Part shown: positions 14,510 through 23,489 of the stretch, one piece after another
Numbering within the stretch: position 1 is the first letter of the stretch
How the letters are laid out: each line of letters starts with the position of its first letter
Assembly: GCF_009741375.1 (NCBI RefSeq)
Contig: NZ_WOWP01000041.1
Span: forward strand, 1-52,651
Direction of reading: 5' to 3'
Length of the DNA stretch: 52,651 bases
From: Flavobacterium rakeshii
GTDB taxonomy: Bacteria; Bacteroidota; Bacteroidia; Flavobacteriales; Flavobacteriaceae
The notes under the pieces: model-generated
Told to the model about the DNA's origin: nothing
Database searches by the model: none
Seen by the model: only the letters and a program-made list of their open reading frames with translations
Position numbers and translations under genes: made by a program

Positions 14510-15877
14510 ATGACTTTAAATGCCAAAAACGTAAAGGTTTTACATATAGACAGCAACAATTCTGTTTTATGGGATCAGTTGGAACAGGCCGGATTTGAAA
14601 ATCACGCCGACTACAAATCGACCAAAGAGGAAATAGAAGCTAAAATTCACGAATATAACGGTGTTGTTATCCGCAGCCGTTTTGATATCGATAAAGCTTT
14701 TCTGGATAAGGCAACAAACCTTCAGTTCATAGCCCGTGTGGGAGCAGGACTGGAGAGTATTGATTGTGACTATGCCGAAGCCAAAGGCGTAAACCTTATC
14801 GCTGCTCCCGAAGGGAACCGTAATGCGGTAGGGGAGCAGGCTTTGGGTATGCTGTTGTCGCTATTTAATAACCTTAACCGTGCCGACAGAGAAATACGTT
14901 CGGGTAAATGGATAAGGGAAGGTAATCGCGGGCATGAGCTAGACGGAAAAACGGTAGGCATTATCGGTTATGGTAATATGGGTAAATCGTTTGCTAAAAA
15001 ACTACGTGGTTTTGATGTTGAGGTATTGTGCTACGATATAAAACCAATGGTAGGCGATGCCAATGCTAAACAGGTTTCGCTACAAGAGTTGCAGGAGAAA
15101 GCAGATGTGCTTAGCCTGCACACCCCCTGGACTCCCGAAACGAATAAAATGGTTAATGCCGACTTTATTAATGCTTTTGCCAAACCGTTTTGGTTAATAA
15201 ACACAGCACGTGGAAAAAGTGTTGTGACTAACGATTTAGCCGATGCGATAGAGAGCGGTAAAGTTTTAGGTGCTGCACTGGATGTGCTGGAATACGAAAA
15301 ATCTTCATTTGAACATTTATTTACAGATAGTAATATACCCGAAGCTTTTCAGTATCTGCTAAATTCAGATAGGCTGCTGTTGTCTCCGCATATTGCCGGG
15401 TGGACTTTTGAAAGCCATGAACGACTGGCACAGGTAATTGTAGATAAGATTAAGGTTTTATACTTCGGGGAACCGGAAACCAATGAGCCGGAAAAACGTG
15501 TTACAGGAGTAGGAGGGTTTTTCTTTAAAAGTGAAGACCCGTCTAAACTTAAAGACTGGTACAAAAAACACCTGGGTCTTAATACCGATGATTATGGCTG
15601 TACTTTTTGGTGGATGGATGAAGAGGGTAATAAAGCATCTACACAATGGTCGCCTTTTGCAGCCGATACCAAATACTTTGAGCCTTCACAAAAACAGTTT
15701 ATGCAAAACTTTAGGGTGTATAATCTGGATGGTTTGCTGGTCAAACTAAAAGAGGAAGGTGTAACCCTTGTTGGAGAGCCCGAAGCGTACGATTATGGCA
15801 AATTTGCCTGGATAGTAGACCCCGAGGGGAATAAAATTGAACTGTGGGAACCTGTTGACAGAGCATTTTTTAATTAA
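14510..15877 (+). CDS. 2-hydroxyacid dehydrogenase fused to a VOC (glyoxalase-like) domain
   Basis: A 455-residue fusion. Residues 1-320 are a D-2-hydroxyacid dehydrogenase of the phosphoglycerate-dehydrogenase type, which oxidises a 2-hydroxyacid with NAD: substrate part RSRFDIDKAFLDKA, Rossmann motif VGIIGYGNMGKSFAKKL, catalytic Arg in NTARGKSV, Glu in DVLEYEK, and His in SPHIAGWTFES. Residues about 330-455 are a vicinal-oxygen-chelate domain: VTGVGGFFFKSEDPSKLKDW, EDPSKLKDWYKKHLGLN and a C-terminal WIVDPEGNKIELWEP with the usual metal-ligand Glu. The two enzymes are normally separate; the frame is uninterrupted across the join. It may be a dehydrogenase with a scavenging or regulatory lobe. 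The substrate is not known; SerA is possible for the first domain, but no serine genes are adjacent. Confidence 0.88.
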   Translation: MTLNAKNVKVLHIDSNNSVLWDQLEQAGFENHADYKSTKEEIEAKIHEYNGVVIRSRFDIDKAFLDKATNLQFIARVGAGLESIDCDYAEAKGVNLIAAPEGNRNAVGEQALGMLLSLFNNLNRADREIRSGKWIREGNRGHELDGKTVGIIGYGNMGKSFAKKLRGFDVEVLCYDIKPMVGDANAKQVSLQELQEKADVLSLHTPWTPETNKMVNADFINAFAKPFWLINTARGKSVVTNDLADAIESGKVLGAALDVLEYEKSSFEHLFTDSNIPEAFQYLLNSDRLLLSPHIAGWTFESHERLAQVIVDKIKVLYFGEPETNEPEKRVTGVGGFFFKSEDPSKLKDWYKKHLGLNTDDYGCTFWWMDEEGNKASTQWSPFAADTKYFEPSQKQFMQNFRVYNLDGLLVKLKEEGVTLVGEPEAYDYGKFAWIVDPEGNKIELWEPVDRAFFN

Positions 15878-15998
15878 AAATATTTTTAAGGAAATAAATT
15901 ATTATAATAAATAAACTATTTTCGCTTTTTGAGCTGAACAATATAACAGGGAGTAACTGAAAATCCTTAAGAGTAGGACAAACCAAACAATAAAAAAG

Positions 15999-16376
15999 AT
16001 GATTAATTGGTATTTAAAAGTAGTTAGAGATAACTATGTGAATTTTAGCGGAAGAGCAAGAAGAAGTGAGTATTGGTATTTCGTTTTATGTAATTTTTTA
16101 ATATCCATTGTTTTGGGTATTATAGGCTATGTGCTTGGATTAAGTTTTATAAGCAATATTTACGGTTTGGCTTTACTTCTTCCTAGTTTAGCTGTATCAG
16201 TAAGAAGGCTGCATGATGTAAATAAGAGCGGATGGTTTTTGCTAATATCTCTTATACCACTAATTGGTACTATTTGGTTAATTGTCGTTTTAGCTACCGA
16301 GGGTAATCGTGGTTCTAACCAGTATGGCGAAGATCCTAAAAATCCTTATAACGAACTTAATGAAATAGGTGTTTAG
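15999..16376 (+). CDS. DUF805 membrane protein
   Basis: A 125-residue inner-membrane protein of the DUF805 family (YhaH-like). Diagnostic features are the N-terminal NFSGRARRSEYWYFVL, with RxEYW, and the SVRRLHDVNKSGWFLLI motif, RRLHD being the family signature. Three to four membrane helices are predicted. Function of the family is unknown. It stands alone between the dehydrogenase-VOC gene and a shared terminator with olsF. Confidence 0.9.
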   Translation: MINWYLKVVRDNYVNFSGRARRSEYWYFVLCNFLISIVLGIIGYVLGLSFISNIYGLALLLPSLAVSVRRLHDVNKSGWFLLISLIPLIGTIWLIVVLATEGNRGSNQYGEDPKNPYNELNEIGV

Positions 16377-16402
16377 TAGTGTTGCATGCTTGCTATAAAA
16401 TA

Positions 16403-16432
16403 AAAAAAGCCTTCCAAATGGAAGGCTTTTTT
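16403..16432. terminator. Bidirectional terminator between DUF805 and olsF
   Basis: AAAAAAGCCTTCC, loop AAAT, GGAAGGCTTTTTT: a perfect stem with A and T runs, serving the convergent genes on both sides. Confidence 0.92.
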
Positions 16433-18255
16433 TATTGTTCTTCTTTCTCAGAAAGCTTACGTTCCAGTTCAGCCTGAAACTCTTCCATTACCGGTTTTAC
16501 AGTGCTTTCCGGTAAATCGGCTATCCTTATGTACATTAGTCCGTCAATAGCGTTATTAAATAGCGGATCTACGTTAAAGGCAATAACCTTGGCATTTTGC
16601 TTAATGTATTTTTTAATAAGAACCGGTAGCCTAAGGTTGTTAGGTTCCACTTCTTCTATAATCTTATCAAACTTATTAAGGTCAGATTCGGTTTCGTTGA
16701 AAACAAAATCCTTATCGGCATCCTTAAGTTTTACTTTGTATTCTTTTTTCGGGTGGATGTATTGGGCAATGTATGGGTCGTAATAGTGCGACTTCATAAA
16801 CTCAATCATCAGTGATTTTGAGAACTCAGAGAACTGATTACTAATACTTACCCCGCCTATAAGGTACTTGTGTTCAGGGTATCTTAATGTGGTGTGTACA
16901 ATACCTTTCCACAGCAGGAATAGCGGCATTGGTTTTTGCTGGTATTCCTTAATGATAAATGCCCTGCCCATTTCAATGGATTTTGACATCATATCATACA
17001 GTTCAGGTTCAAAACGGAAAAGATCGTGCAGGTAAAAACCGTCTATACCGTATTTGGTGTAAATCTCGGTACCCAGTCCCATACGGTAAGCCCCTGCAAT
17101 GCACTTGGCATCCTCGTCCCAAAGGAACATGTGGTGGTAGTACTTATCGTATTTATCAAGGTCAAGCGACTCATTAGTTCCTTCGCCTACTTCCCTAAAT
17201 GTAATTTCCCTAAGTCGGCCTATTTCATGCAGTATGTTCGGAATCTTATCTGCCGAAACAAAAAACACTTCATAGTTCTTGCTTTGTAAAAGGCGATAAT
17301 CCCCTTTTCTTAAAAGCTTTATTTCCGAAAGTATTTGGGTATGGTTAGCAGGGCCTGCAATTTCTTTAGGGCTTCTTGGTATTTTAATATTAAGGCTCGA
17401 GGTAAGGTTAGAAGTGTCTATAAGCTTAGTGCCTTTCTCAAAAGGATTGGCAAGCATATAGGTTTTTCTTCTTAAAAACTCAGAGTACGCCTCAACAGTT
17501 TCATATTCGTTTTGTTCGGCAACCGAAATAGGTTTACCTATCCTTACTTTAATAACCCTGTCTTTTTGTGTAAGCAGTTCGCTAGGCAGTTTTGCCGTAC
17601 GCATAGTGTCGCTTATTTTAGACAGCCAGTAAAACAGTCTGCTGTTTTTAGCGTGGAAGTAAATAGGTATAACCGGAACCTGTGCTTTTTTTATAAGCTT
17701 AATGGCTCCTTCCTCCCAGGGTTTGTCTACAAGTAATTTTCCGTCTTTGTAGGTAGAAACCTCACCGGCAGGGAAAATTCCCAATGGCATATCATCACTC
17801 AAATGTCTTAAAGCATCTTTAATCCCGGCAACGCTCGATTTTGCATCCTTATGGTTTTCAAAAGGATTAACCGGCATTACAAACGGTTTAAGCGGTTCAA
17901 TGCGGTGGAGTAAAAAGTTGGCAATAATTTTAAAGTTAGGGTCTTTTTCAACCATTAATTTTAAAAGTAGTATACCGTCTATGCCTCCCAGCGGATGGTT
18001 TGATATGGTTATATAAGGTCCCTGTTTGGGGATACGTTTTAAGTCTTCTTCAGGAATTTCAAACTTAATCTGAAATTCGTTCAATATAGAGTTAAGGAAC
18101 TCAACACCCTCAAGATGTTTGTTCCTATCGTATATTTTGTTTAGGGTTGATATCTTTAGAACTTTCATTAGCAACCAGCCCGAAAAGGTTCCCAAAACCC
18201 CATATTTATCGGCTTTAATTGCTTTTGCAACTTCTTTAGAGGTAACTAAGCTCAT
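16432..18255 (-). CDS. olsF: Bifunctional ornithine lipid synthase
   Basis: A 607-residue membrane-associated protein made of two acyltransferases. The N-terminal PlsC-like part (about 75-280) has NHPLGGIDG (H87, D93) and FPAGEVST, and adds the second acyl chain. The C-terminal part (about 320-540) is an OlsB-like N-acyltransferase that acylates ornithine, with LREITFREVGEGTN, DKYYHHMFLWD and MEMGRAFI-type text (SIEMGRAFIIKEYQQ). This order matches OlsF, described in Serratia and Flavobacterium johnsoniae, which alone makes ornithine lipid. The product is a phosphorus-free outer-membrane lipid. The HX5D spacing is normal for this subgroup but differs from HX4D of PlsC. Solitary gene. A haemolysin annotation is common for these and is misleading. 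Confidence 0.85.
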   Translation of the reverse strand: MSLVTSKEVAKAIKADKYGVLGTFSGWLLMKVLKISTLNKIYDRNKHLEGVEFLNSILNEFQIKFEIPEEDLKRIPKQGPYITISNHPLGGIDGILLLKLMVEKDPNFKIIANFLLHRIEPLKPFVMPVNPFENHKDAKSSVAGIKDALRHLSDDMPLGIFPAGEVSTYKDGKLLVDKPWEEGAIKLIKKAQVPVIPIYFHAKNSRLFYWLSKISDTMRTAKLPSELLTQKDRVIKVRIGKPISVAEQNEYETVEAYSEFLRRKTYMLANPFEKGTKLIDTSNLTSSLNIKIPRSPKEIAGPANHTQILSEIKLLRKGDYRLLQSKNYEVFFVSADKIPNILHEIGRLREITFREVGEGTNESLDLDKYDKYYHHMFLWDEDAKCIAGAYRMGLGTEIYTKYGIDGFYLHDLFRFEPELYDMMSKSIEMGRAFIIKEYQQKPMPLFLLWKGIVHTTLRYPEHKYLIGGVSISNQFSEFSKSLMIEFMKSHYYDPYIAQYIHPKKEYKVKLKDADKDFVFNETESDLNKFDKIIEEVEPNNLRLPVLIKKYIKQNAKVIAFNVDPLFNNAIDGLMYIRIADLPESTVKPVMEEFQAELERKLSEKEEQ

Positions 18256-18395
18256 TTACATTAGTGTTACTGCAAGAAACAAAGATAACAATTCTGAACA
18301 AACGGTGGGGGCGATTATTGTTTTTAAGGTAGTAAAAGGTCAGTTTTTTTGTAGTTTTCTGAAAACAAGTCGGTTATAATGTATTGTTGCACAAA

Positions 18396-18427
18396 TTGTT
18401 ATATTCATCCTTTTTTGGTTATTTTTG
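18396..18427 (+). promoter_or_regulatory. Consensus promoter of the exonuclease III gene
   Basis: TTG (18396-18398), 21 bases, TATTTTTG (18420-18427). Transcription should start near 18433, leaving a leader of about 14 bases before ATG 18447. Confidence 0.65.
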
Positions 18428-18446
18428 AACCAAATAAAAAGTGAAA

Positions 18447-19208
18447 ATGAGGATTATTTCATACAACGTAAATGGTATAAGGGCAGCATTTACAAAAGGG
18501 TTTATGGAGTGGTTAACACAGGCCAACCCCGACATTATTTGCCTACAGGAAACAAAAGCAACTCACGATCAGGTAGACGTACAGCAAATTGAGGCTGCTG
18601 GGTATCCATATCACTATTGGTTTTCGGCTCAGAAAAAAGGATATAGCGGTGTAGCAATATTCTCCAAGCATAAGCCAAACAACGTGGTTTATGGTACAGG
18701 AATTGATTATATGGACTTTGAAGGGCGTAATATAAGGCTTGACTTCGATACGTTTTCGGTAATGAGTCTTTACCTGCCATCAGGTACTAATATCGATAGG
18801 TTAGAGCATAAGTTTCAGTACATGAGGGATTTTCACGACTACGTGGATAACCTGAAAAAAGAAATCCCTAACCTTATTATATGTGGTGACTACAATATAT
18901 GTCACGAAGCGATAGATATTCACGACCCGGTGCGAAATGCAAAAGTATCAGGTTTCCTTCCGGAAGAAAGAGCCTGGCTGGATGCCTTTATCAAAAACGG
19001 ATTTATAGATACGTTCCGTCATTTTAATAAAGAACCGCACAATTACAGCTGGTGGAGTTACAGGGCCAATGCCCGTAACAATAACAAAGGGTGGCGTATA
19101 GATTATGCCATGGCTACCGAACCAATGCGCGAAAGGCTTACAAGGGCTGTTATTTTACCCGAAGCCAAACACAGTGACCACTGCCCTATAGTAGTGGAAT
19201 TTGAATAA
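18447..19208 (+). CDS. xth: Exodeoxyribonuclease III
   Basis: A 253-residue AP endonuclease/3'-5' exonuclease of the ExoIII family, acting in base-excision repair in the cytoplasm. Conserved parts: N-terminal ISYNVNGIRAA, catalytic Glu in CLQETKATHD, GDYNICHEAIDI with Asp and Asn, the WWSYR segment, and the closing HSDHCPIVVEF with the Asp-His pair. I chose ATG 18447 (MRIISYNVNG) over GTG 18441 because it fits the family start; the earlier start adds only two residues. The predicted promoter supports either. It is followed 35 bases later by the OmpA-like lipoprotein gene, so the two may be co-transcribed. Confidence 0.93.
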   Translation: MRIISYNVNGIRAAFTKGFMEWLTQANPDIICLQETKATHDQVDVQQIEAAGYPYHYWFSAQKKGYSGVAIFSKHKPNNVVYGTGIDYMDFEGRNIRLDFDTFSVMSLYLPSGTNIDRLEHKFQYMRDFHDYVDNLKKEIPNLIICGDYNICHEAIDIHDPVRNAKVSGFLPEERAWLDAFIKNGFIDTFRHFNKEPHNYSWWSYRANARNNNKGWRIDYAMATEPMRERLTRAVILPEAKHSDHCPIVVEFE

Positions 19209-19243
19209 GAACCTAATTAATTACTAAATACACGAATACACAA

Positions 19244-20203
19244 ATGGTAAAGCAAATTACTGCAGGTATACTTTTAATGGCACTTACTACATCGTGTGTG
19301 TCATCAAAGGTTTATAAGGATCTGGAAAATAAATATGCCGATCTTAAAAAAGAAAACCGTGCCCTGGCCGATGAAAATTCAACACTGGCTCAGGAGAAAA
19401 ACAATCTTGATCTTCAGTCGAAAGATTTACAGTCACAACTGGATAAGGCTAAAGAGGAAAGAGATAAACTTGCTGCCGATTATGCTGCAACAAAAAACAG
19501 CCTTGACAACCTTAAGGCATCATACAGCGCATTAGAGAAAAACAGTAGTGCTGCGCTTGACAGTAATATGAAAAAGAACAGGGAACTTTTAGCCGAACTT
19601 GAAGCTAAAGAAAAAGCCCTGGCTGCCGAGCAGGAAAGATTAAACAAACTTAAAAGCGACCTGCAGGAGCGTTCGCAACGTGTAGACGAGCTTGAAGGTA
19701 TGATTGCTGCTCAGGAAGAAGGTTTGAGAGCACTTAAAGAAACCCTTTCAAGAGCCCTTAACGGTTTTGAAGGTAAAGGTCTTACTGTAGAGCATAAAAA
19801 CGGAAAGGTATATGTATCTATGGAGAACAAGCTGTTATTCAATTCCGGTAGCTGGACAGTAGGTACTGAAGGGAAAAGAGCAGTAACCGAAGTAGCTAAA
19901 GTACTTGCTGCCAATCCTGATATTACTGTGCTTATTGAAGGACATACTGATAATGTACCTTATAACGGATCAGGACAGATTGCTGATAACTGGGATCTTT
20001 CTACCAAGCGTGCTACAGCTATCGTAAACATTATTCGTGAGAATAAAGATGTAGATCCTAAAAATCTTACCGCAGCCGGTAGGGGAGAGTTTGCTCCTAT
20101 AGCTACAAATGATTCGGCAGAAGGGAAATCTAAAAACAGAAGGATAGAAATTATCCTTACGCCAAAACTGGACGAAATTTCAAAAATGCTTAATGATATA
20201 TAA
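19244..20203 (+). CDS. OmpA-family lipoprotein with long coiled coil
   Basis: A 319-residue outer-membrane lipoprotein: signal with lipobox TTSC (C18), a long coiled coil (about 25-175, rich in Lys, Glu, Leu and Ala), and an OmpA C-terminal peptidoglycan-binding domain (about 195-319). In that domain, LLFNSGSWTV, LIEGHTDNVPY and NRRIEIILTP are typical; the Asp of GHTDN and the Arg of NRR contact diaminopimelate. It probably ties the outer membrane to the wall. Length is greater than Pal because of the coiled coil. It is a general structural protein; no specific partner is suggested. Confidence 0.88.
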   Translation: MVKQITAGILLMALTTSCVSSKVYKDLENKYADLKKENRALADENSTLAQEKNNLDLQSKDLQSQLDKAKEERDKLAADYAATKNSLDNLKASYSALEKNSSAALDSNMKKNRELLAELEAKEKALAAEQERLNKLKSDLQERSQRVDELEGMIAAQEEGLRALKETLSRALNGFEGKGLTVEHKNGKVYVSMENKLLFNSGSWTVGTEGKRAVTEVAKVLAANPDITVLIEGHTDNVPYNGSGQIADNWDLSTKRATAIVNIIRENKDVDPKNLTAAGRGEFAPIATNDSAEGKSKNRRIEIILTPKLDEISKMLNDI

Positions 20204-20228
20204 TTAAGAAAATTTATATTTAAAAAAA

Positions 20229-20348
20229 AAAAGACTGTTACAGTAGTACTGTCATTTTGAGCGAAACGAAGTGGAGTCGAAAAATCTCAATTAGTTAAGA
20301 GAGATTTCTCCTATCGTCGAAATGATAAAAACTCTGTAACAGTCTTTT
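20229..20348. repeat. Palindromic intergenic repeat, copy 2
   Basis: AAAAGACTGTTACAG (20229-20243) and CTGTAACAGTCTTTT (20334-20348) are perfect inverted repeats. The interior holds the core GTCATTTTGAGCGAAACG and GAGATTTCTCC with CGTCGAAATGA, matching copy 1 at 4650. It lies between convergent genes and is likely to work as a two-way terminator. Confidence 0.85.
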
Positions 20349-20352
20349 CTGT

Positions 20353-21723
20353 TTATTTTACGGATAATTTATAATTATACTTAGAACCGTTTGCATCGGT
20401 AAGGGCTAAAATGTATAAGCCGTTTGAAAGTCCTGATATATCAAGACTGTTCAGTTCAATATTTTCCAGCGGTTTGTTTAAAAGTACTTTTCCGCTTGTA
20501 TCATATATGTGAGCCCTCTCTAAAGGAGTATTCACAGTATTATTTTTTATAAACAGGTTTTGTGATGCCGGGTTAGGATAAACAGCAAACTGACTACCGT
20601 TAACATCTTCCAGCCCTAGGTTAGCATCTTTTATATGGTATATAATGCCGCTCATTCCTGTAATGTATAGCTCTCCGTTAGCATCTTCGCCAAACGTGGT
20701 AAAGTTACTTCCGCCTACAGTTTCAACTTCTTCAATGTTTCCTTCGGGATCTATAGAGCTTACTACATTAGAGCAGTAATCGGCATAAAAATACATACCC
20801 TGCATGCCTGGATACATACTTCCCCTGTACACATAGCCTCCTGTTATGGAGCAGCCTCCTGTTTCACTATGGGTATATTGCGCATATGGCATTACGGTTT
20901 CTGTAACTCCGGCACATTCACTCATATCATATTCATCACTGCCTTCGTAACAACGCCATCCGTAGTTAAGCCCTGCCGAAGTCCCGTCAACTTTGTTTAT
21001 TTCCTCAATGGCATTTTGCCCTACGTCGGCAATCCATAAATCACCTGTAGCCGAGTCAAACGAAAACTTCCACGGGTTGCGTAATCCATAAGCCCAAATC
21101 TCCTCTACATTGCTTGTTCCTGCAAAAGGATTATCTCCCGGTATATCATACGAGCCATCGTCCTGCACATCTATACGAAGCAGTTTACCTAAATAACTTT
21201 CCAGGTTCTGGGCATAGTTGTTAGGGTCGCCACCACTACCGCCATCACCCATAGCAATGTACAGGTAACCATCTGGACCAAACTGTAAACAGCCACCGTT
21301 ATGGTTGCTAAACGGCTGTGGTACGTTTATCATCATTACTTCACTGTCGGGGTCGGCAGCATTCTCATCTGCATCACTTACAGTGAAGCGGGAAATAACT
21401 GTTGTGCCGTCGCCATTGGTATAGTTTACATAAAAATATCCGTTGGTGGCATAGTCAGGATGGAAAGCCAGCCCTAACAGTCCGCGTTCTCCTCCGGTTG
21501 AGATAAGATCGCTTATGTCCAGAAAGGTAGTAGCATCAGGATTTACATCATCAATAAAACGGATAAGCCCACCCTGTTCGGCTATAAATATGCGCTCGTC
21601 TCCGGCATTGGTTATTACTACCGGCGAATTAAACCCTGTAGCATACATTTCCAGTTCGGGTTGCGCCTGTGAAAAAACAGCCCCTGTACAGAGACAAACA
21701 ACAAAAGTAAATAGTGTTCTCAT
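20353..21723 (-). CDS. Secreted PQQ-dependent sugar dehydrogenase-like protein with T9SS tail
   Basis: A 456-residue six-bladed propeller of the soluble glucose/sorbosone dehydrogenase family, which would oxidise sugars using pyrroloquinoline quinone. Signal peptide 1-20 (FSQAQ). Family blocks: FHPDYATNGYFYVNYTN, HNGGCLQFGPDGYLYIAMGD with GDGGSGGDP, LGKLLRIDV, WAYGLRNPWKFSFD and GDLWIADVGQNAIEEIN. The last 75 residues (from FAVYPNPASQNLF) form a type A T9SS sorting domain ending in YNYKLSVK, so it is exported to the surface or medium. No pqq biosynthesis genes are in the window; the cofactor may be scavenged or the activity lost. Confidence 0.88.
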   Translation of the reverse strand: MRTLFTFVVCLCTGAVFSQAQPELEMYATGFNSPVVITNAGDERIFIAEQGGLIRFIDDVNPDATTFLDISDLISTGGERGLLGLAFHPDYATNGYFYVNYTNGDGTTVISRFTVSDADENAADPDSEVMMINVPQPFSNHNGGCLQFGPDGYLYIAMGDGGSGGDPNNYAQNLESYLGKLLRIDVQDDGSYDIPGDNPFAGTSNVEEIWAYGLRNPWKFSFDSATGDLWIADVGQNAIEEINKVDGTSAGLNYGWRCYEGSDEYDMSECAGVTETVMPYAQYTHSETGGCSITGGYVYRGSMYPGMQGMYFYADYCSNVVSSIDPEGNIEEVETVGGSNFTTFGEDANGELYITGMSGIIYHIKDANLGLEDVNGSQFAVYPNPASQNLFIKNNTVNTPLERAHIYDTSGKVLLNKPLENIELNSLDISGLSNGLYILALTDANGSKYNYKLSVK

Positions 21724-21794
21724 AGCTAAATTGTATTGGTTGTTTTCTAAAAGTAATAATAAATTAACAATACAACAAGCTGGTTAACAAAAAC

Positions 21795-23426
21795 TTATAG
21801 GTTGTAAACAGGCTTATCTTTCGGGTAGCGTACTTTATAGCTTATACGAAGTTTCTTACTCTCTCCCGGTTTTAGTTTCAGTTCCCAGGTTAAAACTCCG
21901 GTTTCTTTGTTTATTTTGGCACCGTCGCTCTCCAGTAGCTCTACCTGAATATCCTTATCAGTACTAATAGGGTATTGGTCTTTTAGCATAAGCGATACGG
22001 TTTCCTTTTTGTTGTTTTTTACAGTGAGGTCGTAGGTAAAGGTTTGCTCTTTGTAAGATGACAGGAATTTGGATCCCGACTTATCGGTTACTTTTTCTCT
22101 TTTAACCGATACCTTCTTATCACGGCCCATACTTAACCTAAGTGTATCACTGGTGCTGTTTGGGTCTATGTAGGTCTTTCCGGCATACATACCTTCAAAT
22201 ATTATATTGGCTTCGCCGCTTAACAGGTTGTATTTGGAATAGTCTTCTATTTCAGCAAGCAGGAAAGTTTCTTTTTCCAGTTTAGGTACAGCGTAATGCC
22301 TGTATGAGGCAGGGAGCTTAATTTCTTTAAGAGTTACACTGTGCTTTTTACCGTTGCTTAAAATATCATAAGGCACATCGATATCAAAAGAAACCGTAAG
22401 TTGGTTTTCTGTTATGGCTACATATTTATCAATAGAAGAATATCCCCTTATTACAACATCTCCGGTAGGGGAAGCTTCTCCATTAGAAATTTCTAATCCT
22501 GCTACCTGTCCCTTTAAGCTATTCATTACAGAAACATCCCCGCTACGGTAATTACGAAGATCATTAAATCTAAGGAACCACGCGCTTAGTATAGGGGCCT
22601 CATTGTTTTGATTGGGCTGTCCGCTTGATAAGGTAAGTTTTATTTTTTTCCAGTCAATTCCGGTTTGTTGTGTTACCTGTGCCTTGTACATCATGTTAAT
22701 AGGTTCAGATATACTTTCGGCTCTAAGGTCATAAAAAGGAGACCAAGTGGCACTTGGTGTAAGGTAACTTATGGAAAGCGGAACATTACCTGCCGTTTCA
22801 TTCATTACCTGTAGTACCAGTTTGCCCTGCGAGTCTTTTTCAGTTTTACTGGTGTTTACCTCCAGTTTTCGGTTAAGGCGGGTAATGTTTTCAGTGATTT
22901 TTCTCTCCTGTCCCGTTAAGGTATTTATGGTATTGGCAGTTTCTGTTCTTTTGGCTTTATAATAGTCTACCATTTTCATAAGCTCGGCCACACTTAGCCC
23001 CGAATCCTGACCGTATACCTGATTGTTCTTGTCCAGTAATTCCAGTATTTTTTCTTCAGATGTTTTGGCATTTTTAACCCTGTTCAGTTCCTTGGTTAAA
23101 AGGGTAATACTATCACGTACTTGTTTTACCTGCGGAGAGGTTTCATCCGGTGTATATTCTGAAATATAATTTCGGGTAAACTGTACCGAAAGTACAGTAA
23201 GGGTAGATGGTGCACCAATTTGCACCGTACTCTCATTAAGGTAATCGGCTACGTTTTTAATTACTATTTCACTCGTGCCTGCCGGTAGTTTTACGTTTGC
23301 TGTATGGGTAAGTTCGGCGCCGTTAAAATATACGGTGGCCGATTTTGCTTCGGCATTTGTAAACACGGGTTTTTGTGCCATCATTACATTGCCTGCTAAT
23401 AATAGAATAATAAGAAGTGCTCTCAT
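21795..23426 (-). CDS. DUF4139 (MuiA-like) protein with SusC-plug-like insert
   Basis: A 543-residue exported protein of the DUF4139 family, called mucoidy inhibitor A in some bacteria. Signal peptide 1-17 (MMAQ). An N-terminal DUF4140 beta domain, a central coiled coil (about 100-195) and the beta-rich DUF4139 region follow, with LSISYLTPSATWSPFYDLRAES and the closing LKLKPGESKKLRISYKVRYPKDKPV. Odd is residues 303-331: LKGQVAGLEI then VVIRGYSS, matching the plug consensus of SusC-type TonB receptors, where it is strongly conserved. I know DUF4139 proteins without such an insert; whether it is shared by other Flavobacteriia is not checked. It may help with partner interaction at the outer membrane. 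Confidence 0.85.
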   Translation of the reverse strand: MRALLIILLLAGNVMMAQKPVFTNAEAKSATVYFNGAELTHTANVKLPAGTSEIVIKNVADYLNESTVQIGAPSTLTVLSVQFTRNYISEYTPDETSPQVKQVRDSITLLTKELNRVKNAKTSEEKILELLDKNNQVYGQDSGLSVAELMKMVDYYKAKRTETANTINTLTGQERKITENITRLNRKLEVNTSKTEKDSQGKLVLQVMNETAGNVPLSISYLTPSATWSPFYDLRAESISEPINMMYKAQVTQQTGIDWKKIKLTLSSGQPNQNNEAPILSAWFLRFNDLRNYRSGDVSVMNSLKGQVAGLEISNGEASPTGDVVIRGYSSIDKYVAITENQLTVSFDIDVPYDILSNGKKHSVTLKEIKLPASYRHYAVPKLEKETFLLAEIEDYSKYNLLSGEANIIFEGMYAGKTYIDPNSTSDTLRLSMGRDKKVSVKREKVTDKSGSKFLSSYKEQTFTYDLTVKNNKKETVSLMLKDQYPISTDKDIQVELLESDGAKINKETGVLTWELKLKPGESKKLRISYKVRYPKDKPVYNL

Positions 23427-23489
23427 AACAATTTAATTTGCATTTATTGTTATAGAGCATAAAAATGGACCAAAGGTTGGGAGAGGGGA

